64,000 bases of DNA from Penelope pileata (Eukaryota; Chordata; Aves; Galliformes; Cracidae), in assembly GCA_013396635.1 (NCBI GenBank), contig WBMW01002277.1:54482-118481 (forward strand), given 5' to 3'. Both the position numbers and the translations under genes were made by a program. The notes below the pieces were generated by a model, which did no database searches, had not been told where the DNA came from, and saw nothing but the letters and a program-made list of their open reading frames with translations. Positions 1 to 14,377 of this stretch are shown in pieces (positions within the stretch are counted from its first letter, which is position 1; each line of letters opens with the position of its first letter).

Positions 1-3000
1 ATTGGGACTCTTCTTGCACTTTATACTTAATAGTTGTGCAATAAAATAGAAGATAATCAAAGGAGTGGCTAGAGGCCTCAGTCACAGCAGTATAAACCTC
101 TGCTCCAGCCAGCAATAGATGCCTGTCTTTAAAAAGAAAGGAGAAGACTATTCTCAATTTCAAGAATATTTCATGTATTGGTGAACAGTAAAGGAAAGAT
201 GGAGTAATGACAAGCATGGGTTTGATTCAGAACATGTAGGCTGAAGCTCTTTTTTGCTTCCTGGAAGAACATCTTAACCTCAAAGGGTCCACACTTGCAG
301 TCTGTCCTTCTGGTCCTGTGATGGACTCAGAGCTGTTCATGTGCAATATCTGCTCCATCATCACTGCCAGACCTCCAGGGACTAAGGCACTGGGAGAACT
401 ATCCAGCCTGAGCTGCAGATCTTTACGGGTAAAAGGCCAGAAATTTTCTGGTCCAAACTACAAATGTTGACTTTATTTAATGTCATGGCTTACTATTGTA
501 GGTGCTTTTAACCTCATTGCTTCTCTGCAAAATGAGGAAAGTCATATTTCTCTATTCCTTTCATAGAGGTATACAGCGTTCACATACTTTGCTGATTATA
601 TTGGTCATGGAAAAGGCAATGAATACTTATGTAAATAAGTATCATATCTGATTTTATTTTCCGAGGAAACTAAGAGGCATATACTAGCCCACTTGGCAGG
701 AACTGTCTTATCCCTCCATTTCACCAACTATGGTAAAATAAAATAAAATAAAGCAAAAGTGCAATTCCCCCCAAAAGTGGAAGGGCAAATGTGGGTAGAT
801 TTATGTAAGCAAGCATAATGAGGGGTCCTAACAATTCTAAAAGGAGAATAAGACAGTGTTTTCCAGAGGGAAAAGATTATGGCTTCCTACAGAAATCCCC
901 ATTTGGAGGCAATGAACTTTAGCAGACATGCAATTTATAGACCTGGCATAATTAAGAACATTTTTTCAGCTGGCTCTAAATATCCTACCTAACTCCTAGG
1001 AATAGTTTCTTGCATATTATTATCCCTGGTCTTAGAATACTTTAAAAGTTAAGGCATGTACTTCATGTCAAATACTCATGGAGTTATAACCCAGCACATA
1101 CGGAAAATAATAAAATTTTATGCCTCCAAAATTATTCACAACATGGAACTCCTGCTGCGAAAACTTGTTATAGATCAGAAATGTTCTACATCCTCTTTCT
1201 TTTGAATTATGTTCAAAGAGATGTTGAATTTTAATAGTGTTATTTGAAAGAGCTGAGTGAAATCTCACTGAAGCTGCTGGACAAAATCATCACCTTTCAT
1301 TCAAGATAAGCGCAAGAAACAAGCAAACTCTTTTAAGGAGCTTGATAACTGAAATTACAGAATTTATCATCAAAAACAAGAGAAACATGAAGCATATGGA
1401 CCCGTGAGTTTTTCTAGAAACTGATATGCTTAATGCAGAGAGGCATTAATAAAGGCAAGATGATTAATCAAGATAAGCAGCGAAAACGTGTAAAAGGAAT
1501 AAAGAAACCGCCAGCACAGCTCGACAAACTAACATTGTGATCCCGGTAGAAGAAAAGCTGAAAGAAAGGTTGGGGGTAGAACACTGGGTGAATTAGGTTT
1601 GGAAAAAAGAGTTTATTGCCTGTTATTTGATTCTGTCTCTGTTCAAGAAAATAAAACTCTGTACATTCTTTGTAAATAAAATGGAACTATATCAAAGCAA
1701 AGCCCTGTCCTGATGATGAATTCTCTTTCCAGCTGAGAAGAAAACAACCCACAGACCTGGCAAATTGTTTAACCACTCAGGTAAAAATGGATTAAAACCA
1801 TGTGAGAAGAAGCGTCCAGTCTTCAAGAAAAGGAATCGTGAGGTGGAATTCCCACTGAACCAAAATAGAATCAATAAAGGAGGTATTTCTCAGAAATAGT
1901 AATTGGTAAAAAGAGATGAAAACAAGACCAGATGAAATTAAAAGAAGACCTAAATCAGCTGGAGGCTTTTCAAAATTAATTAAAGTAGTGGCTGGAAAAT
2001 TTCCAGAGCAGTCTAAGAGATGACATGCAGGCAGAGATGAAATCTCTGCTTGAGCTGCAAACACAGGGTATCCAGATAGATTAGGAAGCCCTGTGGCAAA
2101 ACAGATCAATGAGGTGACTGACAACACATCTGCTTCAGGCTAGAAAGTTTTTAAAGAAAAAGGTGAGCCAATAAAGTTGGAACTAGCTTGGGGTTTGCTG
2201 GCTGACAGGAGTTATGACAAGGATATAAGGAGCTGGAGTGTAGACTGGAGGAAAGTCTGATGCCTGGAAGTAGCCTTACATCATCAGAAAAGCCACAGAA
2301 AAACACTTTTTTAGCAATATTATTTTTAAGACATAAATGAAGTTGGTTTGAAAACTATTCGAAAATGATTCATATACAGGAGTTTGGACCATCTCCAGCT
2401 CAAAGATGGCATCTTTGAAAGAAAAACTTCCAGTAAGCAAACCTCTCTCAGGGTAACATCAAAATCCAAATGAACAGAAACATGTACAGAAAATGCTGTA
2501 TCTCATCACCAGCTCTAGTGGCCCAAGCAAGATTATACTGAAGAACAATACTTTCTCTTCTTCCTCATCTTACCAAAATAATCTTCGAAGAAGTGGTCAC
2601 CAGTGAGAACATTGACACTTATACCCCTCCAGTCCCATAGTGTACTAGGCCTGGGTCTGCTCATCAGGAGTAAGAATGCTAAACAAGATGAGCTTGGATA
2701 AAGCATCATCAATGATTAATGAAAAAGCTTTGCCCAGTTTGGGAAAGAGAAGACACTGAACTGACCATGATCTCTGTTCGGATGTGGACAACTTGAGTGC
2801 AGTAAATGCGAGTTTGAGTGCCGTGTGTCTAACAGCACTTGCACAAAAATACTGGACACTGGATCAACATACCTGGTTTTAGAGTGGCCTGCTAGAAAAA
2901 AGACTATCCAAAACTCAATAATCCATTTCGTCTTAGAGATAATGAATGTGATCACATTATCATGCAGAAAAAGAGTGGGCACTGTGGATCAGCGTTGGAG

Positions 3001-6000
3001 CTCAGGAACTGGGTTCCTTTTCCACACAACTAAATTGGAAAAGAGACCCTGCAGTATCCATAATCTTATCCTCCTGCCAACATGCATTTGGTCCATCAAA
3101 CAATCAAAAAATTGGTCTAAAGAAAAATCTGCAAAATAAATATATGACTGTTGGGTAGAAGAATTCAATACAGGTTTAGGGGTATCTGGGTTTAGAAACT
3201 GGGTGTCTGGAATTAAGCATGAAACCTAGTCAAGACAGATCAGGAGCAGTCTGGATTTCATGATGGATGCTAGTTGTGCTGTAAATGCCAAGAAGTTGTT
3301 TTATGCTTTCAAGTTAAACAAATACTTAGTAGACAAGTGTTTTCCAGGAAACAGCTTGAACTCCTCACAGTCGTGGGAACAATAATACCAGCCTTTTGCT
3401 GAAGTAGCCTTTCAGCCGAGGAAAAATGGAGTGGCTGGTGATCACCATGCAACTAGGATCTAAGTCTCTGTCTGCAAAAAGAGGAAGAAAGAGATCTAGT
3501 AAATACTGGCAAAGAAGGCAGCGCCAGGCTCCAAGAGTCTCTGTTGGAATTGCTAAAGTATGGCATTGGGTATTTAGACAAGGAGCAGCAGAATGATCTC
3601 TGCCCTGCAATTGGTCACTGTTACTATCAGTTGGAAAACTGCTCCGCTGAGCCTGCAGAAGGGGAAAAAAGCAGCCCAGCTCAGCACCAGCTGGTCTGAG
3701 TGGAGGAGGGAGAGGGAGGAGAACCACTAAGAAGATGTATCAGGAATGAATAATTGAATCTTTAAACAATCCCTGGTGGCAGCACCGCAGCCTGTATAAA
3801 CTACAGAAAACTGTGTTCAAGTAAACATCAAAGGATTCTGCCTTGAAAGGAGTAAACACTTTATTCTCCATGGCATGTTTCTCTTACTTTACCTTAAATA
3901 GCTACTCTTAGGTGAAAAACGGATAGAAACTCTGCTCCTGCACCTGGACATAAAGGGCAACAACTTCAAGCCCTGGCTTTTGACTTTTATGACGGATCTA
4001 TTGCATTTCAGTGGTTATGGATATGGTGCTATGCAAAGAGTTAATCTCTCCTGGCCTGTTTATCACACCTGGCTGATAGCCTGGGCCATGAAACAAAGCT
4101 TGGGACACGAAGCAGCACATTGTCATGTGATCTGCTGGGAGTTTAAGGGACCAAAAAAGTGGGTTATGGAACAACCAGACATAGGTATATTGTTATGTTG
4201 AAGTGACGCTCATAACCAAAATGAATTTAAGAAACAAACTTGTCAATGGAAACCAATAGAAGAACCAATAAAAGATTATCATGTCAAGAATGGACACGGC
4301 CACACTTCAGCAGCAGCTGAACCAGAGTGGCCAGATGGTTTCCATGGAGCTGCGTACAGCAAACCTAGTGGGGAGATGGGGTGATCTCTCACTGATGGAT
4401 TGCTGGGAGGAGAAACAGCTAAAGAGAGCAAAAGGAAATTGACAGAAAATGAAGAAACTCAAGTCACAAATTGCATGAAAAAATTAAGTCGAGAGAGACC
4501 TTTAAGAACAGAGTTGGACGGAAGCAGCTTAGATCACAGCACAAAGAAATGTTTCTGTTCTAGTCACCCTGCCTCTGCGCAAATAGGTTGCCTAACTGTT
4601 CAAATTACAATAGGAGAAGAACAAAATATATCCTTCATACTATGTTGGTATGATTAATTCTAATTTCTGTGTCAGCAGCAGTGCTATACAAAGTTTGTTC
4701 TTTAAACATCTTTAAAAATGAGAACATAAGCTTTCCAACACATAAAGATAAAACTACAGGTAAAAATATACAAAATATAAATATACAAATATGAAAGAGA
4801 AATACAATTAAAAATCTGTGCCTTAGGAATCTTAAAATAGCATTGTAGAATCACTAACATGGTATTTGATTTTGTTTGTTTAACTTAAGAAACACATTTT
4901 CAGGTAGCGTGCCTGATACAAGGAATGCTCTAACCAAGGAAAAAAAAGCCAGTCTTCTCAATTGTGTCTAATTACCAAACACTGACGGCCAAAATCACAA
5001 TTCACTTGAAAATTTAATCTGGAACGACAGCTCAACTTACTTCCAGCAGAATGCATTTGCTCCGCACTTCTAAAAACAAGGCCCCAAATACCTCAGATTG
5101 AGCATTTAAATATCCAGACACCCAAAATGAAACAAATTTTTTGAAAATTTCCTAATTGCTTTTTCATCAGAAAAACAGTAGGAAATTGTGCGAAGAAAAG
5201 CATACAAAATTCTCTTTAATAGGGTCCAATTTATACTTAAAATAACAGACCAAGTGGTGCAAGTGGAAAAAAAGTGATTTCAACTGAATGCAAGCTCCTA
5301 AACCACAACAGCTTTTCTGAAATTCATACATAGATATTCTCTGTCTTCAGAACAAGTTTCCAAACTCAGAATGCAAAACAGAAAACAAAAAAATATGCTT
5401 GTGTTGACAATAAGCCTGGGTCAGTTGTAACCCTTTCCCCACAAAGAACTGCTTCTATAAGCTTTCAGGCAAACTTTTACACTTCCAAAGGAATACCTAC
5501 AGCATGTTATGGAGGCACACATCTAGCCTGGCCACGTATCTACATCCAAATCTGAGAGCTGTGTGAGCACTAGAAAAGACTGCATGCACAGTATTTGTGC
5601 ATTGGTAACTACTGCTTTTAGCCCTGCAAAAATTCATTGACCTATTTCATTTTATGCAGCAGGATCTTGGCATTTAACTCTACTTATGGTAGGAAAAACG
5701 CATAAGAATTTAAGCATTTTGGGGAACTAGGGCATGTGAGAAATAGATTTTGGTACAAAAATTGACTGCACACAGTCCTGGGTCCTTTTTGATCTGGAGA
5801 ATGACAACAAATTGTGACTATGCCCTTAAGAAGATCAGGCCCTCTGAAAATCACCCAGTCCTTGGCAGCCGTTTAATTAGGGAGACCTGGCCTTAAGTTT
5901 GTCACTAAAATATGAAGAATTCGACCTGAGGTTTTTCCATATAATTTCTAGATCAACTCTTAGCAGGGCTTGTCACATTCATAAATGGCTTTAATACCGA

Positions 6001-6151
6001 CATACTAGATTTTAAGAAGATAACTCAGCAAAGGTTTTCGCAACTATTGTGACTCAGGCACAACAGATTTTACACTTTTTACAGTTCTAGAGTGCAGGAA
6101 ACCATTTGACTTGTAACATAAGCTCAGTTTTCACAGAGATGCTTGACTTAC
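1..6151 (-). other. PTPRN2: PTPRN2 intron, 3' part missing (at least 6.15 kb)
   Basis: The intron begins at 6151 with GTAAGTCAAG on the minus strand and is not closed within the window. I searched both strands by eye for the next PTP exon (MVWESG, WPDEG) and found none. Only short chance open frames are present. A short (TAAAA)n run lies at 734-752. The segment 1270-1700 has several AATAAA hexamers and a retro-element look, but I could not match it to any family. No CR1 tail is visible. Confidence 0.85.
734..752. repeat. (TAAAA)n microsatellite
   Basis: Nearly four copies of a five-base unit in an AT-rich intron segment; simple repeat with no further context. Confidence 0.8.
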
Positions 6152-6229
6152 CTGCCAGAAGTCAGCAACAGTAGCAGGGAGAGGGCCCTGGGTGGCAATA
6201 TATGCTGGGTTTCGGGGGTCATGGTCCAT
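6152..6229 (-). CDS. PTPRN2: PTPRN2 exon: PTP-domain segment ending ADFWQ
   Basis: A 78-bp exon of 26 codons, phase 0 at both ends. The acceptor is CCTTATTCCAG before ATGGACCATG; the donor is TGGCAG/GTAAGT. It encodes MDHDPRNPAYIATQGPLPAT followed by VADFWQ. AYIATQGP and DFWQ are hallmark PTP motifs, and in other PTPs the next exon begins MVWE. That exon is not in the remaining 6.1 kb, so the following intron runs off the left edge. The catalytic loops (WPD region and Cys-containing P-loop) are therefore outside the window and their state cannot be judged here. Confidence 0.97.
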
Positions 6230-9200
6230 CTGGAATAAGGAAAGAGAACGCAGGCTGGATTAATTTGAAGGAAAATCCCTTGCTGTGTTACAGACAGAAA
6301 GTATGCTAGGGCACTAACAAGGGACTTCCTAAAGGACTCTTATGTCCCTCCATCCTTCATGGGCAAACAAAGAATTTTATTTCTTTATAAGCCCAGAGGA
6401 GATGTTTTTCCATAAAACACTGATGCTACCAGACGAATATCAGCACACATGATGAGCAATGTCCTATGTCTTCAATATGCAGTGTAAGATCATTTATGGT
6501 GGCTGACAAAGGCATTTATTTGAGATCAGTGCTTGTGGTTTCATAGCAACCTAGGAGCCATCTGAAACATTTTTCTATACTGAGCGTTAAGAATGCTCCA
6601 CACATCTAAATACGTTCTCCATTTCCATCGTGCCAGTCAAGGGCTCATGTAACTCAAAAAAAGTGAAAATGGGGAACAAATTCAGTTTCTGGCTTTTTCT
6701 GGTTAGCTGAGTTGTCTAAATGCATGGATTTGGCCGCAACAGAAGAAGTTCTGCTTAAAGACCTTAATTATAACATTTAATTCAAGGAGCAGAAAATTCA
6801 CTGAGCAGAAAAAATAAAGAATCTAAGAAACAAAGCCATGAAGAGTAAATAGGATTAGTGTGTTACAATGAATGTTTTCTAACTGATGGGTGGTTTTCTT
6901 GGTTCTAAATCACAGGAACCATTCTGCTGAAAAAGAAGATCTGCTGATGGGATTTAAAAACAAACAAACTCATTCTAACCCTGAACTGGGCAAGACAAAA
7001 CTTAGAAGATAAAGAAAAAAGACTCAGTTCAGCTCCCAAATGTGTGGGTGTGACTCATTGACATTGAAGACGGCAAGAGTTAACTTATACCCATGTAGCT
7101 GAAGGCAAAATTTGTCTCAATACATGATTCTGTTCTATAAGTAAAGATGTGAATAAGAATGAATGTGAGTCACATTTGCATTAACAGGCATCTACTGAAT
7201 TTATTCATAGCCTATCAAAATTTTCAGTGATGGTACATGTCAGCGTAAAAGAAGGCACCTCATAATTATGTGCAACATAAAAGAGAGAAGAACCATAAAA
7301 GAACAGATGTAAGTTATTCTAACAGAACAACAATATGATGAATGTTGCAAAAAGGAAGAGAACCCTTTTATGCTTCTAATTTTCTGATGTATAATTAAAC
7401 CGGACTTCATATCAAAATTCTCCATGACAACACAACACAGGTAAAATGAAGTCACTGAATCCATTTGGAATAAAAGCTTACTTCTAATTCACCACCCACA
7501 GTTATCAGAAACCTTGACCAGAATGTCTATAATACCATCATTTTATTCTGAGCTTCATTGAGATGCTTCTCTGATCAGCAAACAACTCTTCACAACAAGC
7601 AATTGCTCAGAACAAATTTCAACCTTGCCTTTTGACAAAAGCAATTTTGATAGCAGAGCATTTACTACTGGGTCTTTTGAGATTGGGGAAAAATAACTTT
7701 CTTCAGAAAGCAGTATTAGTAGAAAAAACTTAGGAACCATTTCAAAATAGGCAACTTTTTGTTGTTCTGTTTTCTGTTAGATTTCAGGCACTGGACTATT
7801 TACACTGAAAACAACAGCGAATGTGATTAAGTAAAGTCAGGCTTAAAGATTATTTTTCTCTATGATAGTTAAATAATTTCTGTTGTTTTGTTTAATCCCA
7901 CAGAAATCCATAGGATTTAATCGTGTGCTTAAATGTTTTCCTATACTGTAACTAAAAATCTTAGCTTAGAAAAAGCGACCTGCACCAACAAGGACTTTCT
8001 GCTCTCCATGGAAACTGCAGTGAGCTGCATGCATGCATTTGAAAATCATTTCACCTGTCTACCTGTGAGTTCAAGAGCCTGACTTGGAAATATAACCAAC
8101 GGTGAATACATCAAACTTTATAAAATAATAGTTTACTTTGAATTTATCCTTAAAATAAATTCGTTAGTATGCAGACATGCCAGAAAACAAAGGCAGAAGA
8201 AATTAAAGATGATGCAAATAGTGCTGTCATGGAGGAAATACTTCTCAACATTCAGCTGGTAAATCAGGAATAGGCCAATCTTGGCACTTCAGCATTAATC
8301 AACCTCTGTCACAAAGGTGCTGTTGGAACATGGCAAACATTACAATAAGCACAGAGTAGTGAAGTGTATCTGCAGTTTAGCAATAATTCAAAAGACAATT
8401 ACAATTATTACATTCCAAGCACATTGTGTTGTGCAGAAAACAATTATGAGCAGAAACACTTCTTGCTTGGAGCAAATAGAAGATGGCAGAAAGCCCCATC
8501 ACACTATTAAATGATATTTAACGGAACAAAAATGAGAGCAAAGATTAAACTAATTAAATTAAATTCCTGATTTCATCAATTTTCTATTTTATGTACTGTT
8601 TTAAGGCCATAAATTTTGAGAAAAATGCAAGCAATCTCTATTCTGGTCACATTTAATTTTAATGTGTGCAGGTGACTGCAACGGACAGTTCTTCAATGTT
8701 TTTGTTATGTTCTTTTTTTGTTCTGTCAAGGTCACCAAGGCCATCTTAATCTATCAAAGTTAACAGAAGTTTGAATAAAGAAATAAAGTCAGTAATACGT
8801 TTTAAACTAACTAATCAAGGATCAAGTAAAAGGCCTTTTTATGTCAAGGATCCCTAAGATTTCCCACTTCACCAAAATAAAGCAGAAAATGTATTCCCCA
8901 AGAAGAATAGAGAACTGCAGGCTCCAAACTACCAATTATTATTAAAATGAAAATCCGCTGTTTGTTAATATTTTACTTAGGAAAATCCTCTGGAAATCAC
9001 CCTAGTAGTAATTGTTCAAAAAAAATAAGATTTTTCCTTTTATGTTCCCATCAAAGCACAAAATTCACATGACTTGCATCAGAATTGGGTGGAACAGCTT
9101 TTTTTTTTTTTGGGAAGAGGAAAGGTGCAATTATTACAATAGTTCCACTGTGGTGGAAATCTCATTTTCTGATGTAATACAACAGAGGCAAGCCTGGTGA

Positions 9201-12200
9201 TAATACTTCAGTCTAGGTTTCCATATTATTGTATTAAGGAAAAAAGGGTCAAGGAATACTCTAACGGGCCATATGTGATCTTCTGGGTCAGTGTCAAAAG
9301 CAAATGGAAACAACCAGGATGAGCCATCACGTTTATTGTTAGAAACGCCACAGAAAGCAATCCCTATTCCATACATTAGTGGTGTGACTAGTATTTCTCT
9401 ACAGTAATTTTTTTCTTTGCAATTAAAGCTAATTAACTGTATCTCAACATAGGAAAATGTATAAAGAACACTACAACAATTAGTTTTACCTTTGTTGAAT
9501 TAATACCAGACCACAATTCTATCTTTGCTTTACTAGATACTAAAAATTACTCCTTTTAGTTTTTCTTGCAAGAGCTCTATTATCCAGCTGCCCTATTTCT
9601 CTGAAGAACTCTGAATTTTTGAGAGTCTTTAGATAGAAATCCTGCTGTTGCATGTTTTCACTGATAATGCTGATGAAGTACAGCAATATCAACACATTCT
9701 GGGAGAAAATCCTTCAACTTATTACATTTGACAATTGTACATATAGATTCTTGTTAAGCAGTCTTCACAAAACTAAAAACTGAAGTTTCAACAGGCATCA
9801 GTGACCATCTTAAACTCTCATGTAAATCATACATTGATTCATTCCTGCCCTTTACCTTCCACCTCAGCTTGCCAGATCCTTAGTTTTCACACAGAAAAAT
9901 GCTGGGCGAGACGTGCTCTCAGTTACACCACATTTACCCTGACCTAAATCCCCTGAGTCCAGCTGAGATATTCCTAAGCCGTGCAAGATCAGAATGAGAT
10001 CCAGTGCAGACTAAATAATGATGGAAAGAAAGTTGAACTCTGATTAATGCTTTAAAAATTTACACAAACATAAGGTGCTGAGTTGTTTCCAGATTCTATG
10101 TGTTTATACTGTGCCAATATAATCTACATCTGCACATCTATTTATTGCACTCTGTAAGGCATAAATGCTCTATAAAAGTTAAAAAAAAAAAAAAGTATTT
10201 GTTTTTGTAAAAAAAAAATGTATCCACCAAGTGCTGGTGAACTTTGCAATCATTTACATTTCAGCATTAAAAATAAACAGGTAGACTGGTCCTCACCTTC
10301 ATGTTTGAATTAAAATTTAAAACAATTTTTACATCCTTCTTTTAAAACTCCTAATGGAATGAAAGCAGTAAATCTGGCTGTGAATGCCATTATGAATTTC
10401 AGAGTCTATTCTTGGTGATGAAATTTGTATGCTGTGTTTGAACAAACTGTCACGTTAATGACATTCCTCAGTCTGGTGTCTTCGATAATAAGCAAACTGA
10501 GTTTTTAAATGTAGTTGATGGGATTTTTTTCTCTCCCAGACACCCTATGAGAAAAAACAGAATTCCCATTTACTTTCATGACCTCTGATTTAAAAGCAGA
10601 GATTGCACATTATTTACTACTGGATGATTTTCCCGAAATTTAATGAGGACTAAGTACAAATATGACAGATGTAATTATCACAGTTTTATTCTGCACAGTC
10701 AGGGTCTCCTTGTGCTGTAATTGCAAGCCTTTCATTCAGCTGCCGATAGCAGAGTTATTATCATAGTACTTTATTTCAGAGAGGAGGGAAACGGATTTCT
10801 ACTCCACTTTTACCCTGAAAATTCTCCCAAGGACTCATTTTGCCTGGCCTGACACTACATGGAAATTAAATGGCTACACGAAGAACTTAGGCTAAATTGC
10901 CACTGATTGTCCTCATCCTCTTCCAGCCGTGGTGAGGCCATCAATCTAACCCCAGTTTTCACAACACATTGGAGGGAAAGCTGCTCTTGAGGGGGTAGCA
11001 TTTTTTAAAAGGAAAGGACATGTGGGCAGGTGGCCAGCTCATTGTCTAGCTCGGAGTTTTTTTTTACCGTGTTCCGCTGCACTCATTTAGACTTAAGGTA
11101 AGGTTGAGTGAGCCCCAGCTGGAGGCTGGACCACTGACCCAGAAGCTGGAGATACCCAGCGACATGGACATGACTGGAAGCCTCCCTACCCAAAGCTCAA
11201 GTATAATTACTTTATTTCACACTCTTCCCTTGCCAGACAGCTCACACATGCAGGAAGGAGAAATCCTCTTCTAGTTCAGAGGCTCTGCTACTAGTGCCCA
11301 TCTTGCAGCTCGCTACAATGCTCTCCTAACACAAGTGCTGCAAGGTGGGAGTGTCCCAGCAACATCAACAGACTGGGGTGGTAATTACTGAGGTTATTTA
11401 AGTCAAAAGGCAGCGTTCTGGAGGAAAGAAATGGCAGGATTTTTGCAAGAGTGAATAAAGGTAGAGTCACCGGTACTCCAAATCCACTGTATGCATACAA
11501 AGATGTGGATCGAATGTGTGTCTGCTAACAAAATATCTCAAACAGTAGTAATAATAGCAAGTGTGTCCAGCTCACACTGCAGAAAATACTGCAGAATTGA
11601 GTGCCCGATACAATATCTCAGTTGTTTTCTGAGGTGGTGAGCAGCACTGAAAGTCTCCATGACTTCTATATTCTACCTCACCGTAAAAAACCAATACCAA
11701 ACTAACAAGAAATGTGCACTAACCTGAAGATATCTAATTTGCTTAGAAATGAAACAGTTTGCAGGGACTCTTTCCAAATGATGGGCTTGCAAATTAGTGA
11801 TTTCTTCCCACCAACCTCCCACTGTATCACCTTCAGGAAACACACATTTTAACTACTGCTTTCAAAATAATGAAATAACTATTGAGTTAGCCAAACAAAC
11901 TCACAAAACCATCCGGAACATCTCTCTCCTTGGAATAACAGGTCATCTACGCAAATGTGGGCTATGCACTCCTTCCCACACTGCAGGATTCCTATCATAA
12001 TGAAGAGCTCAAGAGTTTCTGTTGGCAGTTTTCTATGGCTATGCAAGATCATGGGTGCTTGTCCCAACCCAGTGAAACCCCTGCGCACCCATGTATCTCT
12101 GAGCATGTCTCTGTAAGAGATAGGGAGACAACCAGAAGAACTTTTCTTCATCAGTGTGATTTCTTTTATTGGACAAAACTCTTGAGTCTGGGAAAGCTGT

Positions 12201-14303
12201 AAAAAAAGAAACATCTTCTGACCTTGCAGGAGAAAGTATCTCTGCGTGCTGGATGGAGAGGCCAGACTACAACCCCCTGCAAAACCAGGAGAGTTAAAGC
12301 TGTGGCAGTGGAGACCCTCTCCCTGCAGCAGGGTGATGCATCCAGACAAAGTAAATCTCTTCCCAGTTATGTCAGTGGGATATCCTGGTCCTGCTTTTCC
12401 ATCCCCAACACTACTTGATCTAACACTTTTCTCATCAGCGTAATTAAGGGAATATCTACACCATAACCCAGAAATGCAACTGCAACAGGCAGATACGTAC
12501 ATTCCAGATTTTATCCCTCAACCAAGCAAATCTGTGTACTAAAACCAATTAGGGTGTGTCCACATAGACTTTTGGGCAAGTTGCAGAAGCCCATCCTCAT
12601 TTGTTCAATAAAAAACACAGCATCTGTACTGCTGCCAGCACTGAAACTGGCTTAGCACCATGTCTATGGATGCTGTAGTTCCACTTCTTGTAGTAATACG
12701 AATTAAAACCATGCTCTTAGAAGAAAACAGTATCTCAGCTCCCGTTAACACTTCACACTCCTGTGCTTGCTTCTAAACCTCTCAGCTTCTACAATCAGAT
12801 TAAGACTTGAGCAAACAAAACTCACCCAATGTGCCCTGAGGCAAAAGACGCCCTGAAGTCCTGAAGCTGGGCCTCTGTGTATGATTTTGTAAGCAGGATA
12901 CAAGTTCCTTGGAGCTCCAAGTTACTCCAATGATCTCCTAATCCTGGGGCCAGCTAGAGCTTGGTCTAGACAGAGACATACTTAAAAGTAGCCCCCAAAC
13001 TGCTTTAATCTGTGCACATCTACCCTTGTCCTCTGAAATGGCAGCTGGCAATCCCTGAAGCCTGCAGCTGCTTTGGTCTACCCTCAGCCAAAGACAAAAG
13101 CATCCTGAAGATGTCTGCTGGGTTCCATGTATTTTTAAACTCTTTGAATGAAACGTTTTTATATATTCAAGGAAATGGTGCTTTTGAACTTTACTGAAAG
13201 TAAAGAATATGAAGCTCAAAGAACAGTTTTGATGGTTTTCCCTTCTTTTTTTTGGGAAAGCATTGTCAACAACACTGGAAAGAAGCAGTCTGTAATTTCA
13301 TACTGTTGCAAATTGTCAGCTGCCTTGCCTACGTGCATTGATTTAACCGAGGGAGTGATACTCCCCAGGAAAATACGACAGTAATGGCACACACAGCCCA
13401 CAACAGTGAGAGCTAATTCTCCACTCCAGCAACTTTTCCATGCTTAAGTAATGTGAATAAAAATCACGTGCAAAGTGACATGCATAGCAGCAGTCTCACA
13501 GAGGTTAAGGACACAGTGCCTTTCGTCCCCTTCAGCTGGCATCCTGATACTTCCATTGAGAAGCTAGGACAGGGCGATGCTGCTGGCTCCATCAAACCTG
13601 CTTTGTGTCTAAAAATAGGGAGCTTTTCTCCCTATCACCTTTCACAGACAAGCAAAAATCCATGTTCAGTTTGTGTAGGGCAAGAGAGGGCAGCTGGGCC
13701 ATGCTGGGGTATTCGGAGGCAACAGCTGGGTACACTTATTTTGCAGTTTGAATGAATGTAAAGAGGTAAGGAACTTCTTACTGCTTTCAAAACAGCAAGC
13801 TCTGAGAAGAACCAGGAGAGCAACAGAAACACATAGCTATGCACTGGGAACGCAACAGATGAAGCAAGGGAATAGGAAATGTCACTTCTTGCTCCAGAAG
13901 CTTGGGGGGGTCAACTGCCTGCGCCTGCAGAAGCCATTCCTCCTCTGACAGCAGCCAGTAGGACATGCTTAAAATGAACAAGCAACTTTTACCTCCTCAG
14001 AGAAGGAAAGCTATGTTTAGGGTGTATCACTGATGTTTATGATCAACAGGATACTAATATCAAGTAAAGAAAACTGACATTATTATGAGATAGAACAACT
14101 ACCTAGTGACTTTGTTGTTCTAGTACATAATCCTCAAGGGAATTGAATGCACTTGTAGGAGATTTCTCTCTGTTCAATTTGAAAGGACAGTCTGAGACAT
14201 CAGCATTGTGAGGCAGCGAGGTAACCCAAATTAGCATATTTTAACAGCGTGGAAAGCCAGGGACCGATTACTTGGATTATTTCTCATGGGCTGCTGTACT
14301 TAC
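6230..14303 (-). other. PTPRN2: PTPRN2 intron, 8.07 kb
   Basis: Complete intron from GTAAGTACAG at 14303 to TTATTCCAG at 6230. It is mostly AT-rich unique sequence. A poly-A run lies near 10181-10194. The 10380-10720 segment is AT-rich with several homeodomain-like cores and could be conserved non-coding DNA. The 11880-12500 segment is unusually open on both strands and contains a possible old SINE tail (separate entry). No CR1 element was seen. Confidence 0.9.
12125..12205 (-). repeat. Possible ancient amniote SINE tail
   Basis: Read on the minus strand, it contains TTTTGTCCAATAAAAGAAAT followed by CACACTGATGAAG. This resembles the GTTGGTCCAATAAAAGATAT 3' tail of an old SINE group that I recall from turtle and other amniote genomes. 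The match is to a remembered consensus over about 30-40 bases, with no target duplication found. The limits are approximate and the family name is uncertain. Confidence 0.4.
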
Positions 14304-14377
14304 AATTGGGCTAGCATTGATGTAGTCTGAATTGTCGTGGCTATTTTCAGCTTTCAGACATATCCTGGAGTGATCAT
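14304..14377 (-). CDS. PTPRN2: PTPRN2 exon: PTP-domain strand with DYINAS motif
   Basis: A 74-bp exon: two bases completing a Tyr codon, then 24 codons (phase 1 to 0). The acceptor is TGCCTTTGCAG before ATGATCACTCC; the donor is CCAATT/GTAAGT, a near-perfect consensus. The peptide, after the shared Tyr, is DHSRICLKAENSHDNSDYIN followed by ASPI. YDHSR...L and DYINAS are conserved PTP motifs that form the central sheet next to the active site. Compared with the mammalian sequence as I remember it, R-I-C replaces R-V-L and HDN replaces HSH, both mild changes. The exon is not symmetrical: losing it alone would shift the frame, but losing it together with the 148-bp exon would not. Confidence 0.97.

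Noticed and set aside
1270..1700. Segment with several AATAAA signals and a retroelement-like feel, including a plus-strand stretch reading FKELDN and NYRIYHQKQEKHEAYGP after a stop
   Set aside because: I could not match it to a known LTR, ERV or LINE, found no target duplication or end structure, and will not name it on texture alone.
5800..5830. TTGTGACTATGC, a 12-base match to the complement of miR-153, which in vertebrates lies in a PTPRN2 intron
   Set aside because: The match stops after 12 bases, the rest of the mature sequence differs, and no hairpin partner arm is present. The real miR-153 is expected in a more 3' intron, beyond the left edge.
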